Shown here in pieces: positions 51,421 to 64,000 of a stretch of DNA of 64,000 nucleotides. The notes beneath the pieces are model-generated. The model made no database searches. It had not been told where the DNA came from and saw nothing but the letters and a program-made list of their open reading frames with translations. The stretch is from Pseudeuparius sepicola. Lineage: Eukaryota; Arthropoda; Insecta; Coleoptera; Anthribidae. Position 1 is the first letter of the stretch. Each line of letters opens with the position of its first letter. The translations under genes and the position numbers were made by a program. The stretch is taken from assembly GCA_963920635.1 (NCBI GenBank), contig OY987305.1:7541153-7605152 (forward strand). Reading direction: 5' to 3'.

Positions 51421-52250
51421 ACCCAAAAAAATGAAAAATAATTATAAACATGACCTCAAAAAAGCCCCTTAAGGGGGCTATAGCCCCCGAAATGGACACT
51501 TTAGCAAGCGGTTTTTTCTAAATATTTCCAGAACAAACAAAAATAAAATTCTGAACATTCATAGAGGTAGAGATAGTTTTACTTTCTTCATCATAGGCGT
51601 CCCAAATTGGGGGGGTCAAAAAATACCGCAAATTTTTTGTGTGTACTTTTTCCAGAAAAATTAGGAAATTTGGGGGTGTTCTACGAAAAAAAGGTGCTCT
51701 TGTTGAACTTCGATAGCATGCAAAGTTTTCGAGTAAAATCGTTTTGAATTTTTGAATAATTTACCAGCGTGTTCTTCGATCCAAAAAAATAAAAAAAGTT
51801 CCTATAAACATGGCCTCAAAAATGCTCCCTAAGGGGACCATAGCCCCCGAAATGGACACTTTGCCAAACAGTTTTTTTCTAAATATTTCCAGAACGAACA
51901 AAGATACAGTTCTGAGATTTGGTATGTGATATTTGATGTTCACAGAGGTAGAGATAGTTTGAAATTATTTATTATAGGCGTCCCACATTGGGGGGGTCAA
52001 GGGTTAAAAATAGCCCAATTTTTGTGTGTTTTTTGCATGATTTATTCTCCCAGGTATATCAACTTTATCTTTGCTCGTTCGGGAAATATTTAGAAAAAAC
52101 CGTTTTCGAAACTGTCCACTTCGGGGATTATAGCCCCCTCAGGGGACCTTTTTGAGGCCATGTTTATAGGAACTTTTGAATTTTTTTGGATCGCAGAACT
52201 CGCTGGTAAATTATGACTGGCTAATTTCTAATGAGCACCATTTTTTCGTA
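51421..52250. repeat. Repeat with two direct copies and one inverted copy
   Basis: A block containing CCTCAAAAA...GCCCC, CTATAGCCCCCGAAATGGAC and CTAAATATTTCCAGAAC occurs at about 51421-51640 and again at about 51775-52000. It occurs inverted at about 52045-52225 (GTCCACTTCGGGGATTATAG). The arrangement suggests a foldback element whose left arm was duplicated. A lone GACACCCTGTA end lies at about 52386. Confidence 0.65.
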
Positions 52251-52393
52251 GAATAAACTGAAGTTTTACAATTTTCCAAGAAATCTGGGAAAACAGCACA
52301 CACGCACCAGCGTCCAGAGACTTGAGACTTCTAGACTTTGGTCGCCCTGTCTCTACCGCGGTAAATGTCAAATCTAACTTCGGGACACCCTGT

Positions 52394-54500
52394 ATATTAT
52401 ATTATCGCTCTCGGTCCGAAGCCCGCTTATATTAGTATTATATGAGTCGAAAATGCGTTGTTTACGTGAAGTTTATATATGCATTTATTTTTAAAAGTCT
52501 TGGCCAATGGAAACAAAATACAATATATAATGTATGTATTTTAGACATACTCATGCAACTACTGCAGTTTGCCTGATGTATAATTTATTTGCTACAATAT
52601 ATGTATTGAAATTGCTTCTGAAAATTACCCTTATCATTCGGTAAAGATAAAAATGCTTTTGCGATATAACACAAAAATTATCTGCGAATGCACTCACCAA
52701 AGTGATGTTTTTATCTTATTTGCTGGCATTCAGTAAAAACAAAGTTGTCTGATAGTGTTTTTAATAAATGGGGTAATTATATTGCATCTCAATTAATTAG
52801 GATATAGGAAGAAAAACAAAAAAAAAGACAAACTATACGACCTCGCCAAAGTTCAAACTCAATAAGACGCTATTACATTTTGAAAGAAAGTAAAATAAGT
52901 TGTATTATATATGCCACTTCACTACACCACTGACTTAAGAAGTATTTTGCATGAGAAATCGCTTTATATTTATATATATTTGGTATACCTATCAGAAACG
53001 AGTTGTTTTTAAAAAGAATAGATGTACTACGTAAGAAAACTAATAGAAACCGCATAAACAAAAATAAACAACCCTCGATGACGCAAAGAAGACTCAATTT
53101 CCCCGGCAAATTCATCTCCTGCGGACAGAGCAGGACTGACGTTTTTTTCAGTCTTTCCTATTTATAACAAAGTACAACTTCACGCTCTAAAGCCGGATTG
53201 TCTACATTCTTAGCATTGGCTGTGGTGTTTTTGTCCTCAACATATTGTTTCCTATGCCTCATCTTAAATCATAACAGATGCTGGTCGTCTCACCTGTTTG
53301 TGTTTCCCAGCGAATTCCAGACGAATGCCCCTTGACGAGCAAAAAACTGCCTGTTTTTAGAACACATTCTGCATAAAATACTCGTTTCGAAGTTGCTTCT
53401 TTTCGGAAGAATGTAATAAATGACGTTGGGAGTTGGGAGGCGGCTGAAACAATTCGCAAAATGATTGTGCACAATAAAATTATAATTAGCTTTTTTATTT
53501 ATTTTCGCGAGGCGATTCCTAGAAACATGAGACGTATTGGCAAAAACCGAAAGTCATCACCACAGATACCCATCATTCTCCTATTGCGTCCATGTGTGGT
53601 CCTACTTTAACAACTTATTCGTTCGGCAATTCTAACAAATTAGAATCTATAGAATTATTAGGTTAATTGCAAAAGTTCCCAGGATCCTCACGAAAACTCT
53701 AAATAAAGAAGACAAAAGTCCATTCAATTGTGGATCGTAATAATAGTCAAATAAATAAATCAATATCAATAAGATAGTGTAGATCATCAATGTTTGCATT
53801 ACAAGTATGTGCCGGCTGACATATTCGATACTGTGGCTTATAAAATTGGAATAATACATAAATAGATCGATTACTAAACAGAATAAATACCTACAAAGAA
53901 AAGTATTTTGTGGAAATTTGAAATTTGTTCGTCTAGTAAGTGGCGTTTGACACTGAACACATGGACATGGACATGGCACTGCCTAATAACACATTCCCAA
54001 TGCACTACCAATGGACTTCGCATTTAGCTCAATCAGTCAGTTATAGCGAGTTATATATTATAAAATCAGTAGGACTCCATGATATAAATACACATCTGTA
54101 CCATAGAACTTACTTATTTGCCTTATTCGATGTGATCACGTATATTTTTACACAGGGCCGTATCTAGCGAACATTTGGGGGGGGGGGGTTCAGGATCGGC
54201 TCAAGCTTTTGTGGAGCTGGGTGCCGGATGAAAGTGCGGGGCCCCGGCAAGGAATTATTTAATCCATTAAGAACAAATTTTTGAAAATTGATATACGCCA
54301 CTAGAATGGTACATTTTTTGCACGTTATACCTGCAAAGGTTTCATTTTCGAAAAAAATTACATTAGAAGAGTAAAATTGTAAGTTTCAAGGTCGAATATT
54401 TTTCAAACTTTTGAAACAAACATATTACATGTATACATCATTGAAATTGTGACAATGGCCAGATTTAAAAAATGAAAATAAAAAACCTTTTTAAAAACAA
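52394..54500. other. AT-rich non-coding region
   Basis: No gene was recognised. The 110-codon minus-strand frame at 53647-53979 is hydrophobic, rich in Ile, Leu and Tyr, as AT-rich frames tend to be, with no motif. A G-run at about 54177-54190 follows AGGGCCGTATCTAGCG, a plausible transposon end. Confidence 0.35.
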
Positions 54501-54799
54501 GCTTTTATTTAAGCCAAGTACTAAAACGAATAAAATAAGTTTAGGTTTTCGTTAAGATAATTCAATTCCAAATTGCGACAAGTTTTTGCAAATTGAAAAG
54601 CTTGTTCCGCGAAATGTTGATGAAAGTAGGTACCAATTAATTTTATCGGACAGTGATTGGTTGATAAGCAAGTACCTATTTCCAACAGTATGCATTTTTT
54701 CTTTACAATTTGCAAAAACTTGTCGCAATTTGGAATTGAATTATCTTAACGAAAACCTAAACTTATTTTATTCGTTTTAGTACATGGCTTAAATAAAAG
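54501..54799. repeat. Palindromic element with arms of about 95 bp
   Basis: Bases 54501-54605 are almost exactly complementary to 54706-54799, sharing CTAAAACGAATAAAATAAG, TTCAATTCCAAATTGCGACA and their inverses. The same 21-residue frame therefore appears on both strands, which is an artefact of the palindrome. The spacer is about 100 bp. Confidence 0.8.
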
Positions 54800-54839
54800 A
54801 TAAAAAGTTTTTTTATTTTCAATTTTATTTTGTGCTTTT

Positions 54840-55165
54840 TAGTAGATACCTATTTGATTCCCATGTCACGAGGGTAGTAAAGAAATTTAGTCGGCCATCT
54901 TGGGGCGACCGCCATATTGGATTTCGTATGAAGTCATTCACCTTATTCTTTTCTACCCGTCGAGCCCTTTCATTTGATACCTCTGTTGGGTATCAAATAG
55001 GTAATCCGCCATCTTGGAGCGGCGGCCATATTAAATTTAGTGTGATGTCACAAACTTTTTCGTTTTCTACTCTTCAAGCCCTTTCATTTGATACCCATAT
55101 TAAGAGGGTTGACAAAAAATACATCATCCGCCATCTTGGAGCAGCGGCCATTCTGAAAGTATTAC
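54840..55165. repeat. Three diverged tandem copies of a unit of about 117 bp
   Basis: Each unit contains TTTGATWCC, then a short variable part, then GCCATCTTGGRGC and GCGGCCAT. Copies begin near 54850, 54969 and 55085. The middle copy is the most complete. The plus-strand frame at 54832-55173 runs through all three because the repeats hold the frame; no protein motif was recognised. Confidence 0.65.
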
Positions 55166-55263
55166 AATATTGAGTATTGCATATTGCATTGTCACCGGAA
55201 CTAAAGGTTAGACCCACACTAACAGGTGAAGTTAAATAAAAGCTTGTAAAATATCTAAAAATA

Positions 55264-55326
55264 TACAGGGTGTTCCATTTAAAAAATATAAGTTTAGTGT
55301 GACACCGCTTTTCTGAACACCCTGTA
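55264..55326. mobile_element. Minimal 63-bp MITE with TACAGGGTGTTC ends
   Basis: TACAGGGTGTTCCATTT at the left and GAACACCCTGTA at the right are inverted, with only about 35 bp between. This is probably an internally deleted copy of the family found in the introns. Confidence 0.6.
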
Positions 55327-55701
55327 TAAAAAAAACTAAATAAACGTTGAAAAAAGCTTGCTTTGGCTTCTGCAACTTTTATCTGAAACTTTTTTTATAA
55401 CTTAAAAAATATAGAAAATAAGGGGGTGTAAAAGTATACGTGATCACAGGGTACCTATATCACGCGAAATTCGTTCAGAATATGTAACATACAACTCCAC
55501 AGGGCGCGCACCGCATAAAAATATTTCTTGCATGAACAACTTACCTACATATATTTATTTGCTTTGTGATAAACTGCTGATAATGTAAGAAAATCCCTCT
55601 TATTGTTTATAATAAAGATTTATCTGCAGTGTTGATTTTTTATATATACCAGTATTATAACTCGCACAGTGTGTACCTACAAGTTCTTGGTGAATCGATA
55701 A

Positions 55702-57275
55702 TACAGTGTGTCCGCGTTTGCGTGTGCACGCTCTAGAAATCTATGAAGAGCAGAGTAAAATTTGACATTATATTTTTCTTTTAGATTGACCTAATATATC
55801 TCACAGACTACTATTTCCATTGGGTGATTATTCTATTACTGGCTATGATTTTTTTAAAAGACCAATTTTCAGAATACCATATTAGGGATTTTTTTATTAA
55901 CGATATGACCTCATGGCCAGACTTTGCCATGGCCTCATTTGGCGCTACTTCAAAGTTCAAATACCAAATTTAACGAAAAAAATCCGATCGGTTTTATTTT
56001 TGTAAAGATCATTACAACAGAAACAGACGCCCAAGCCAAGCAGTTAATCTCATTAGATGTCAAGTGTGCCTTGAAACATGGACAAAACAAATGAAAACCT
56101 GCTGAAAATTTCAAGATTTGATCGATTAATAAATATAAAAGACCGTTTGTAACAAAAACTACAGCGAGAAGCACGAAAAAATAATTGGAAAAATCAATGA
56201 AAAACAATATGAAAATGTTTAGCTAAATTCAGTGTTACGGTTTGATATTAGATTTGACGTAAAAAAGTGGATAATCAAAGATTAAGTGTAGCAAAAAAGG
56301 TAGGAATTATTAGTGAAAACACGCGTAGAACATCCTTATATAGCTACGCTTGATTTTTCCAATTATTTTGCCGTGCTTCCTGCTGTAATTTTTGTTATCA
56401 AACTGTGCTAAATGGATCAAATCTTGAAATTTTCAGCGCGAACACAGAGATTTGAAGTAACGCCAAATAACGCCATGGGGACAGTTTTTTAATAAAAATC
56501 CTAATATCGTATTCTGAACCATTTTAATTAAAACATTATAGCTGGCCGTGGACTACCACCGCGATTTTCTCGCTTATTTTGCGTCCTATAAAAAAAAAGC
56601 AAGAAACAAAATGTGACAATTTTGGACAGCTAGGTGGATCTGAAAAAGAAATCAACATCCATGGCCAACTTTTCGTGCAATATAAAGAAACCTCAAATTG
56701 AGCAAAACTATTAATAGCTGTAGCATGTTTATTTTAAGAGATAGAGGAAAACTTTAATATTAAAAATTAATGGCGCTAAGAAGCTTTATGCAACCAGGTA
56801 TTCAGATAGTTTCAGCAAAAAAGTTGGCCATGGAGCCATTTCTTTTTTTAACGCCTAGCTGACCAAAATTTCCATATTTTGTTTTACCTATTTTCTGTGC
56901 GGCACAAAATAAGCGAGGAATTCGCTTACTAAGAATTAGACAAAAAAATCATAGCCTCAAGAGAGCCGAAGACCCTGTGTAATTTTCTGAAACTATCCGA
57001 GTACCCAGTTGCATAAAGCTTCTTAGTGCCGTCAATTTTCAATAAGAAAGTTTTCCTCTATCTCTTAAAATAAACATGCTACGGATATTAATAGTTTTGT
57101 TCAATTTGAGGTTTTTACAAACACCTAGCTTGCCACATTTTTGTATCTTAAGTTTTTTTTGTAAGGCGCAAAACAAGAGAGAAAAGCGCGGTGGTAGTCC
57201 TAAAAAAATCAACCCGTATAGATATAATCTTTCTCAGCTCTTCATAGATTTCTGAAGCAAACGCGAACACAGTGT
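55702..57275. mobile_element. Foldback transposon of about 1.57 kb with TACAGTGTGTCCGCG ends
   Basis: The left end TACAGTGTGTCCGCGTTTGC is inverted at the right (GCAAACGCGAACACAGTG). Inverted similarity continues inward, e.g. CTATGAAGAGC against GCTCTTCATAG, and further long inverted blocks around 56320-56500 and 56560-57190. No transposase frame was recognised. Confidence 0.6.
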
Positions 57276-58179
57276 TTGATGATACATTGATACAACGTTA
57301 TTTCTTCTAAATCTTCTTGTGGCGAGTCAAACTCGAATTTAACAGCATATCCAGCTAAAAAACTTTACATGTTTTGAATTAATATTTGTTTCCTAGACTG
57401 TTCAGCAAAGCAATTTTGAGGTAAATATTTCGAAAATCACCTAGAGGAACTGATAACCTTCAAACATGACATTAAAATGCCTTGAAACTAAGGTGCTCAA
57501 ACCCTCTCTCAAATCCGGAAACAGTTGTTGAATATGTTATTTTTCATAACACATGTTCATGCCTTGTCGGCACCGTAATATGGTATTAATATTAATCGAG
57601 ACACCAACAATGGCTCGATTTTCTCCAAACTTGGCTTCCAGAGGGGAGTTCATACCGAAATACAAATCAATATAAATTATAGAAAAATACTCATGCGTGA
57701 ACCAAGTATGTAATTTATTTTAATTGCGTTTTATTATTTTTTATTGTTAACAAAAGTACAAATGGGAGCCGCAACTAAAAACAATTAATATCCATTTTAC
57801 ATTCTACGCATATACGCTGTCAAATTTTCATCATAGCGTTATTGGGCTCCAAATAGGGACTGGAATACAAGCACTATACAGTAACGTTCAGGTACATTTT
57901 ATTGGGCTATAGAACTTCGAAGATAAAACGGGAAAACTATAAATTATTTTCATGTTCGGAGAATGTTAATGGGCTTCACACTTTGGAAAAAGAATTCCGG
58001 GGTCATAGCATAAAGTTTTTTTCGGTGGACAAAGAACTTTGAAAATGTACCTACCTATTATGTAAGGGATCTAAAACCTCCCATTATACAGGCGGGTACT
58101 GAAGCTCTCGTGAACCATATGCAATATATTTTGCAACATTGTCTACCTCCAACAGATGCTTATTCAAACAATTTATTAT
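57276..58179. other. AT-rich non-coding spacer
   Basis: No gene, element ends or strong structure were recognised between the two flanking transposons. Confidence 0.35.
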
Positions 58180-59760
58180 CAGTGGCGTAGCTTCAAATTT
58201 TGCCCCCCGCCAAAATTAAATTTCGGCCCAGTCAAATTGAAAAAAAAAGTTTCCATGAAGGTGAAACTATCACAAACTTTTATTTCTAAGTAAATAAAAG
58301 CAAAAAACTTTTTAAAACAAAAATATATCTACAGGATGTCCAACTTTAAAACTGTACAAATCCGTAAAATCTTCAATTTTGAAGATAATCGCCTGAACTT
58401 TTTTTTGTTTGAAAGGCCTTCAAAAGCCACTTCTTTTGACCATTTTACCATTTTTAAAATGCAAATCCAGGGCGAGCTTCGACTTTTTATACCCTCTATT
58501 TTTACGAAAACCATTTAGCGATTTTTTTATTTGAAATCTGAGACCACAGCGTTAATCAAAACACCCCAAACCCCCCACATACCATATTTGAACAAAAAAT
58601 ATACAGGGAGTTCCATTCTGCAGGGTGTAAAGTTTTAGGGAAAATAAGAATTTTAATGGCAACTGCCAAGTCAAGTAATGGTCAACAGGACCACTCAAAG
58701 TGTTGGTGTGCAAAGGTCCAATACAAAATGTACAGGGTGTTATTATCTATGGCATCTTAAGTACTGAATTTTTGGAATTTTATACGGGTCAAAAATCGAG
58801 TATATGAAAACTGCCCAAGACACTATAAACGAACTAAGTAAAAAAATACAGAAGCCTGCCAGTCAGTAAATCCATATCAGTTAAGGTGGCTGGTGTGCCA
58901 CAACAGGAAATGCACAGAAAATGTATCGTCTTAGAGACTGACTGTGTTGAGAAAGGTCCAATAATTTAAATTGTTTTCATTTGTTGGTTGGCATTATATT
59001 CAGAAATAAATGACATTTATGTTTATAATATTGTTTCAATGATTCCGGAGCATTCTTGATCCGTATAAAGTTTTTTAAAATTTCAGCATTTTGAGATGCC
59101 CCAGAGAAAAATAGCCTGTATATATTTGTATTATTAAATCTTTGCACACCAACGTTTTGAGTGGTCATATCACACTTGACTCGCCAGATGCCTTTAAAAT
59201 TCCTATTTTTCTCAACTTTGACACCCTGCAGGATGGAAAATGGAATTCCCGGGGGTTTTGTGGTGTTATGGTTAACCCTGTAGTCTCAGGCTTTAAATTA
59301 AAAAAATCGCTGAAAGGTTTTCGTCAAAATCAGGGGTATAAAAAAATCGTAGCCGGCCCTGAATTTGCACCTTGACAATGGTACAAAGATCAAAAGAAGC
59401 GGTTTTCGAGGGCCTTTCAAACAAAAAAAGTGTAGACGATTGATGCACGATGAGTTTGCCACCCTAAAGGTACAAAGAGTGCTTAATATACCTAGATGAT
59501 ATCATAGTCTAGGAGACGTCGATGAATAGTTCGCTTTTAGCCATTGCTGCAGCTTCTTCAGCTTCTATAGAAAGTAATGCTAAATTACTTATTCTGTCTT
59601 GGGAACAACACTCGGAACAACAATTTCTCAAATAGTTTTTTATTGAGGGAATGACCGTTCTGAAGAAGCAACAGTTACAGGAAGGGTCAAAAATATAATA
59701 TCAAAACAGAACACATAGTAATCAATCGCCCAGTTTCGCGGTATGGTATCTACGCCACTG
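58180..59760. mobile_element. Non-autonomous hAT element with perfect 8-bp target-site duplication
   Basis: The element starts CAGTGGCGTAG at 58180 and ends CTACGCCACTG at 59760, giving 11-bp TIRs of the hAT type. It is flanked by identical TTTATTAT octamers at 58172-58179 and 59761-59768, as hAT insertion creates. The 1.58-kb interior has no transposase and contains a nested foldback (58602-59253). The short frames at 58329-58518 and 59142-59375 show no motif. Confidence 0.85.
58602..59253. repeat. Copy 2 of the dispersed foldback family, nested in the hAT element
   Basis: TACAGGGAGTTCCATTCTGC at the left is roughly inverted at 59220-59253 (CACCCTGCAGGATGG, GGAATTCCCGGGG). Within it, GTTGGTGTGCAAAGG at about 58700 pairs with CTTTGCACACCAACG at about 59141. 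The sequence is related to the copy at 9985-10460. Confidence 0.6.
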
Positions 59761-59768
59761 TTTATTAT

Positions 59769-62700
59769 GTGTATTCTATCTGTACTTTTCTAAGATAAAC
59801 TTTGGCGAGCTGAAAATATACCTTTCTGGGTAAGTACGTTTTTTCCGGTTATCCGTGGGTTGACCCAAGAAAGAAATCGATTTAATTGCGCTAAGAACGA
59901 ATTGCGTGAACGTCTGAGCATAAATTATTAAAAGAAGAGTGCGAGAATCTGGCGGCCTTGTATGGCTTTTTAAACAACAGAACTTATTACTTATGCTATT
60001 CTTTCGTCAATTCCGTACATTAGATGCGCTTAAGCAGACGGTACTCCGAATTGAAATGCTAATGACAATATAACGGTTTTGGCAATAGGATTCGTACTTG
60101 GCAGGAAGTCCTCCATTCTATATAGTCCGCTGTCAAAACCAACGGGCAATTTGGAGAATTAGAGAATTGGGACGTCTCATTAGAATCGGGACCGGACAAA
60201 AGATGCCGCCTATAGGTACGTGTTTACATTTGGCCAAATTATATGTTCAACTGCCAAACGCCGATTTTTGAACCAAATCTAGGCCACCCTTTCCTTTGAC
60301 CTCATGCCATAACGCTCCTACACCAAAGCACTGTTTCTATACAGTCCACAGTCCTATATTCTTGATTTGAAACTTTCACAAACTGGATCTGATTTCGAAG
60401 TTTGTTCCAGATACGTGTTGCGTTGGTGTGACTGCTAGAGCCAAGTTTTCGACAAATTTGCTAATTATGCCCTAATCGTCAGAGAAAAGTATTATTTTGA
60501 ACCTGAAACTAATTTCTACGAGGATTTTATGAAAATTGTAGGTCTGAAATGAGTCCACACAATTCTATTCTAATGTTTATTAATGCGGGTTTTTCCAAGT
60601 TTCGTTCCAAATATTTAAAACTATGTAAGTGTAACGTAAAAATTTGCGCTTTTACAAAAAAAAAGTGAAATGCGACAATTTCTTTTCTAGCGTTTTGTAG
60701 CCAAGTAACCGGAATCGCCAACTTTCGGGTATTGTTAGAAAGATTAATCGAACAGGTTGGCAATTTTTACTTAAACAAATAATGCAGATTCACTGGGCGT
60801 CCAAATTTGAAGGGGTGACATAAGATATTCGTATTTCCGTCTACGAAATATGTTTTTGTTTTGGTATACAGATATGAAAATGTTTCTGCTTTTCGTTGCA
60901 CAAAGAAAACATTAATACTTCTCGGGAAAACACTATTTTTACTGCCTACTTGTTTTACGACTGCGGTTGGTATGTTTCTAGGAGGAAATGGTCTATAAAC
61001 CAGCAGCAGTTTAAACTATTCCTATTGTTTAATATAAGGGCTTCGGTTGAAGAAGTCAAACAATAAAGGATAAATCGCAATTCTGATGAATTGTGAATCA
61101 CATTTCATTTTAATGGATCTAACGGGGTGAACAATGCAAGTCAATTTATACAATCGCCTGTAAAATTCCGTAGAACATAGATCAATATGTTAATATCGTT
61201 CCTATGATAAATGTATTTAGAATATTTCGGTCTGATGAAGCATTGTGCGTGGGCCTTTGCGGAATCACGAATCGGTTCTTTGCGTGTTTAGTGTGCAATT
61301 TTCTTACTATAGTACAAGTCTTTACTTATATTTCATTTCTTATTTTTGCGTTATCCGGGGTAAATATCAACAAAACAAATTTTTCCGAAATTTCCTTTAT
61401 AATCAGCGATGCGTGATATTAGCAATAATTTAACAAGATTGATAACTAAGTAGTCGTCATGCGCGCGTCTTGTTATACCATAATAAGATATTATTGGAGC
61501 TTCTAACGATCTTCCTAGGTTCAGCATCTGATCGATCTCTAATAAAGGGACACTCACCGCAGCACGTAATTTCATAATTTTTTGCTCGATTATAGCAGTC
61601 ACATAATAGACTAAATTCTTTTAACTTTGAAAATAACTTAGCTATAACACAACTATTATTTTTTATGTCAACTTTATGGGTTTTAAACAAATTAATATTT
61701 CTCATTATCTCCTAAAGAAAAGGTCCTAAAGAAAGAATAAAATTTTAGTAGGCAATATAAAATGTCCCGACAAAAAATTCCAACCAATCGAAAACTATTA
61801 TATTTTGAAATGCTGATGGATGTCGCAATATTTATTTATCATTGGTTGTAACTTTATTTTACTGTTTTTATATCTAATCACTTACAAATTTTTTTAAATT
61901 TCATTTTCTAGTTTTATACATTTTTTGTTGAATGAGAAAAGAATACTTATACATATAAATCTACCTCTTGCTCCGCTCCCTATTTTTTTTTAAATTCCAC
62001 AAAATTGTGCTAGTTTAGAAAATAGGCATATAAGTATATTATTATTACGAACCTCGATGTTGAAATAAATAAACCACAAATGACCATAATATACATATAA
62101 TCCAGAAACTAAAAGGGAGTGCAAATTCAAGGGCACAGATATAAGCACTGCGAAATTATACCTACCTAATTTGACAATCTACTAAAAGCAATACCGCACC
62201 GAAGGATCAAAGTCATTTAAAACCGAAAGTAACATAAGAAAAATAACTGTCTATTTACATGCACTTGTGACTCAGGTTATGGTTACCGTTAAATGTATTT
62301 TTGCCGGTAGCAGTTAAAAATAAACAAAAACAAACGCAGGGAATGAGATAGGTAATAAAACGCATTATATTGCGAGTATCCTACGTTTAAAATTGTGTTG
62401 CTAGAAAAGGGACTTAGGTTCTGGTTGTGACGAAAAATCGTTCATTGACCTATTAAGCCTATAAAAAGTTGTCCGTTCGCTGCATGTGGAAGTAGGTAGG
62501 TACGCCGTCTTTGACTTTCTGACGTCAAACTAAAATTTGACTATAAAAAAAGTGTTTCAAGTTCTAGATACCTACTAGTTTTATACAGTGTGTCCACGGA
62601 TTGAGTTCACATAAAAGTTAAATATTTTCTAGTTGAAATTTGAGCTTCTGGGGATCAGCCCTGCTTGGTTTGAAACTAATTTGTGACATCATTTTACTTT

Positions 62701-64000
62701 CGAAAAATCATTTACCTATGCTTTGGACATTATGAAAAAACCTCGGAAAAAACTAATTTTCCACATAAGTAAAGTGCCCTTTTTGTAGGTTTTACGACAA
62801 AATGTTATTAAGGAAACTTGTCCAGAATGAACATAAATGACAATAAAACAACGAGTTGGAAAAATGGTAAAATTATCAATTAGGTATCAAATCTCAGTTC
62901 GATATAAGTATGTATCTAAATTGACAATAACATACCAAAAAAAACATTTTCTTCTTTTAAGAATCTATGGGTTTTCATACATTTCTCTTCGTCCTTTTGG
63001 AACATCATTTTTATAATGATGATTTTAATGCATTTTGAAAATTTGGTCCAATTCTCTGAAATAATAGATGATCTCGAGGTTCGAATAGTTATCGACAGAA
63101 TTACAAGATAATATACAAGGAAATTAAGTTTTAAGTTGGGACTTCAACAGGTGAATAATATAAAATCATAGAATAATACATTTTAAAAATGTTAACGTTA
63201 TAAAAATTTTGTTACAGCTCCCGGCGAAAATAATTTGAATAGGTACCTGGTACCTTCTTATTATTTAAACAAAAACTGTCTCGACATTTTTTTGTATCTG
63301 TCATTTTCGCGACACATTTGATTTTTCGTTCATTAGTTTCCTATCTATACTCCTTTTTGAAATGAAATGCAAAAAACTAAATTACCTACTTACATATTTC
63401 TTTTGACGAAAAATTACACCAATTTTCCTCGCAAAAACCACCCGATTTTCACTTATAGTTTTTTTTATAAAAAAATTTTGTAGCAAAATAATGGTTGACT
63501 TGGAATGTCATTTAATGTTTTGTTTAATTACTTTTGCATTTTTATTTTATTTTTTGCGTTTCAAAAAGGGTAATAAACGAAAAATCAAATTTTCTATCAA
63601 GCTATGGCAGATACAAAAAATATCAAGGAAGAGACAATTCCTTTTGTTAATAAATTAAAACTTACATGGATATAACTACATATTTTATTAGAGACTCACC
63701 CGTAGGTATATTTTGATAAATTTTGGGATCAATGCATGCTGTGTACATAATTTTATTTGAATATCTTTAACACTAACAATAATATTAAATGTTTGAGAAT
63801 TTATAGTATGGAGTTATGGACCCATCCAAAAGTATATAACAGCTATGAATTATAAATTTCTTTATATTTTATAGCTTTTAACCCGAAAAAAATGTAATCC
63901 TCTGTAATTTGTCCTAAAATGTTTTAAATCTGCACTGAGAAAGACAATTAAACTTGAAATAAAAAAGTTACAGAGGTTATTTAGGTACATTTCTACACTC
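59769..64000. other. Gene-free right end
   Basis: AT-rich sequence with no exon, RNA gene or array that I could support. ACAGTGTGTCCACGG at about 62586 resembles the outer end of the 55702 element without a visible partner. The short open frames at 60527-60763 and 61204-61705 have no motif. Confidence 0.4.

Noticed and set aside
53647..53979. 110-codon hydrophobic minus-strand frame as a membrane protein
   Set aside because: Composition is what AT-rich random sequence gives; no family motif or supporting exon structure.

Overview
The window looks like nuclear DNA of an insect. It is AT-rich and intron-rich, full of short inverted-repeat transposons, and its protein-coding exons read as arthropod orthologues joined by GT/AG introns. 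The order cannot be fixed from the sequence. The many short runs of TAGGTAGGTACCTA type and the TTAGG-like motifs fit several insect groups. There is no prokaryotic gene organisation, so the many small open frames are mostly chance.

Three conserved genes can be reconstructed. (1) At the left edge, on the minus strand, lies the N-terminal half of a Siah/sina-type RING E3 ubiquitin ligase (76-1914), split by two introns and continuing past the edge. (2) On the plus strand, nine exons at 29249-33436 encode an AHCYL/IRBIT-type adenosylhomocysteinase-like protein. Two candidate alternative 5' coding exons (4088-4240 and 6324-6419) lie far upstream and both fit in phase. (3) On the minus strand, six exons at 38037-43568 encode a complete 733-residue organic anion transporter (OATP/SLCO), closest by eye to the Oatp74D/ecdysone-importer group. 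Genes 2 and 3 converge. A short, well-formed minus-strand exon of unknown function lies at 17742-17871.

Much of the rest is repeats. A PIF/Harbinger relic lies at 3014-3610. At 11329-17573 four inverted-repeat elements abut end to end. The largest (12463-17010) carries a cluster of 42-base inverted repeats predicted to fold as three-way junctions, a 175-bp satellite array of about 14 copies, and a 390-bp palindrome. A second, unrelated satellite of exactly 18 copies of a 432/433-bp unit fills 18718-26513. If the upstream exons are right, it sits inside the AHCYL first intron. Many mariner-type MITEs with TACAGGG or TACAGTGTG ends sit in introns and spacers. A non-autonomous hAT element with a perfect 8-bp target-site duplication lies at 58180-59760.

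From about 43.6 kb to the right end no gene is visible, only foldback elements and AT-rich sequence. The features most worth a second look are the three-way-junction cluster, the satellite-carrying TIR element, the alternative AHCYL first exons and the orphan exon at 17.8 kb.
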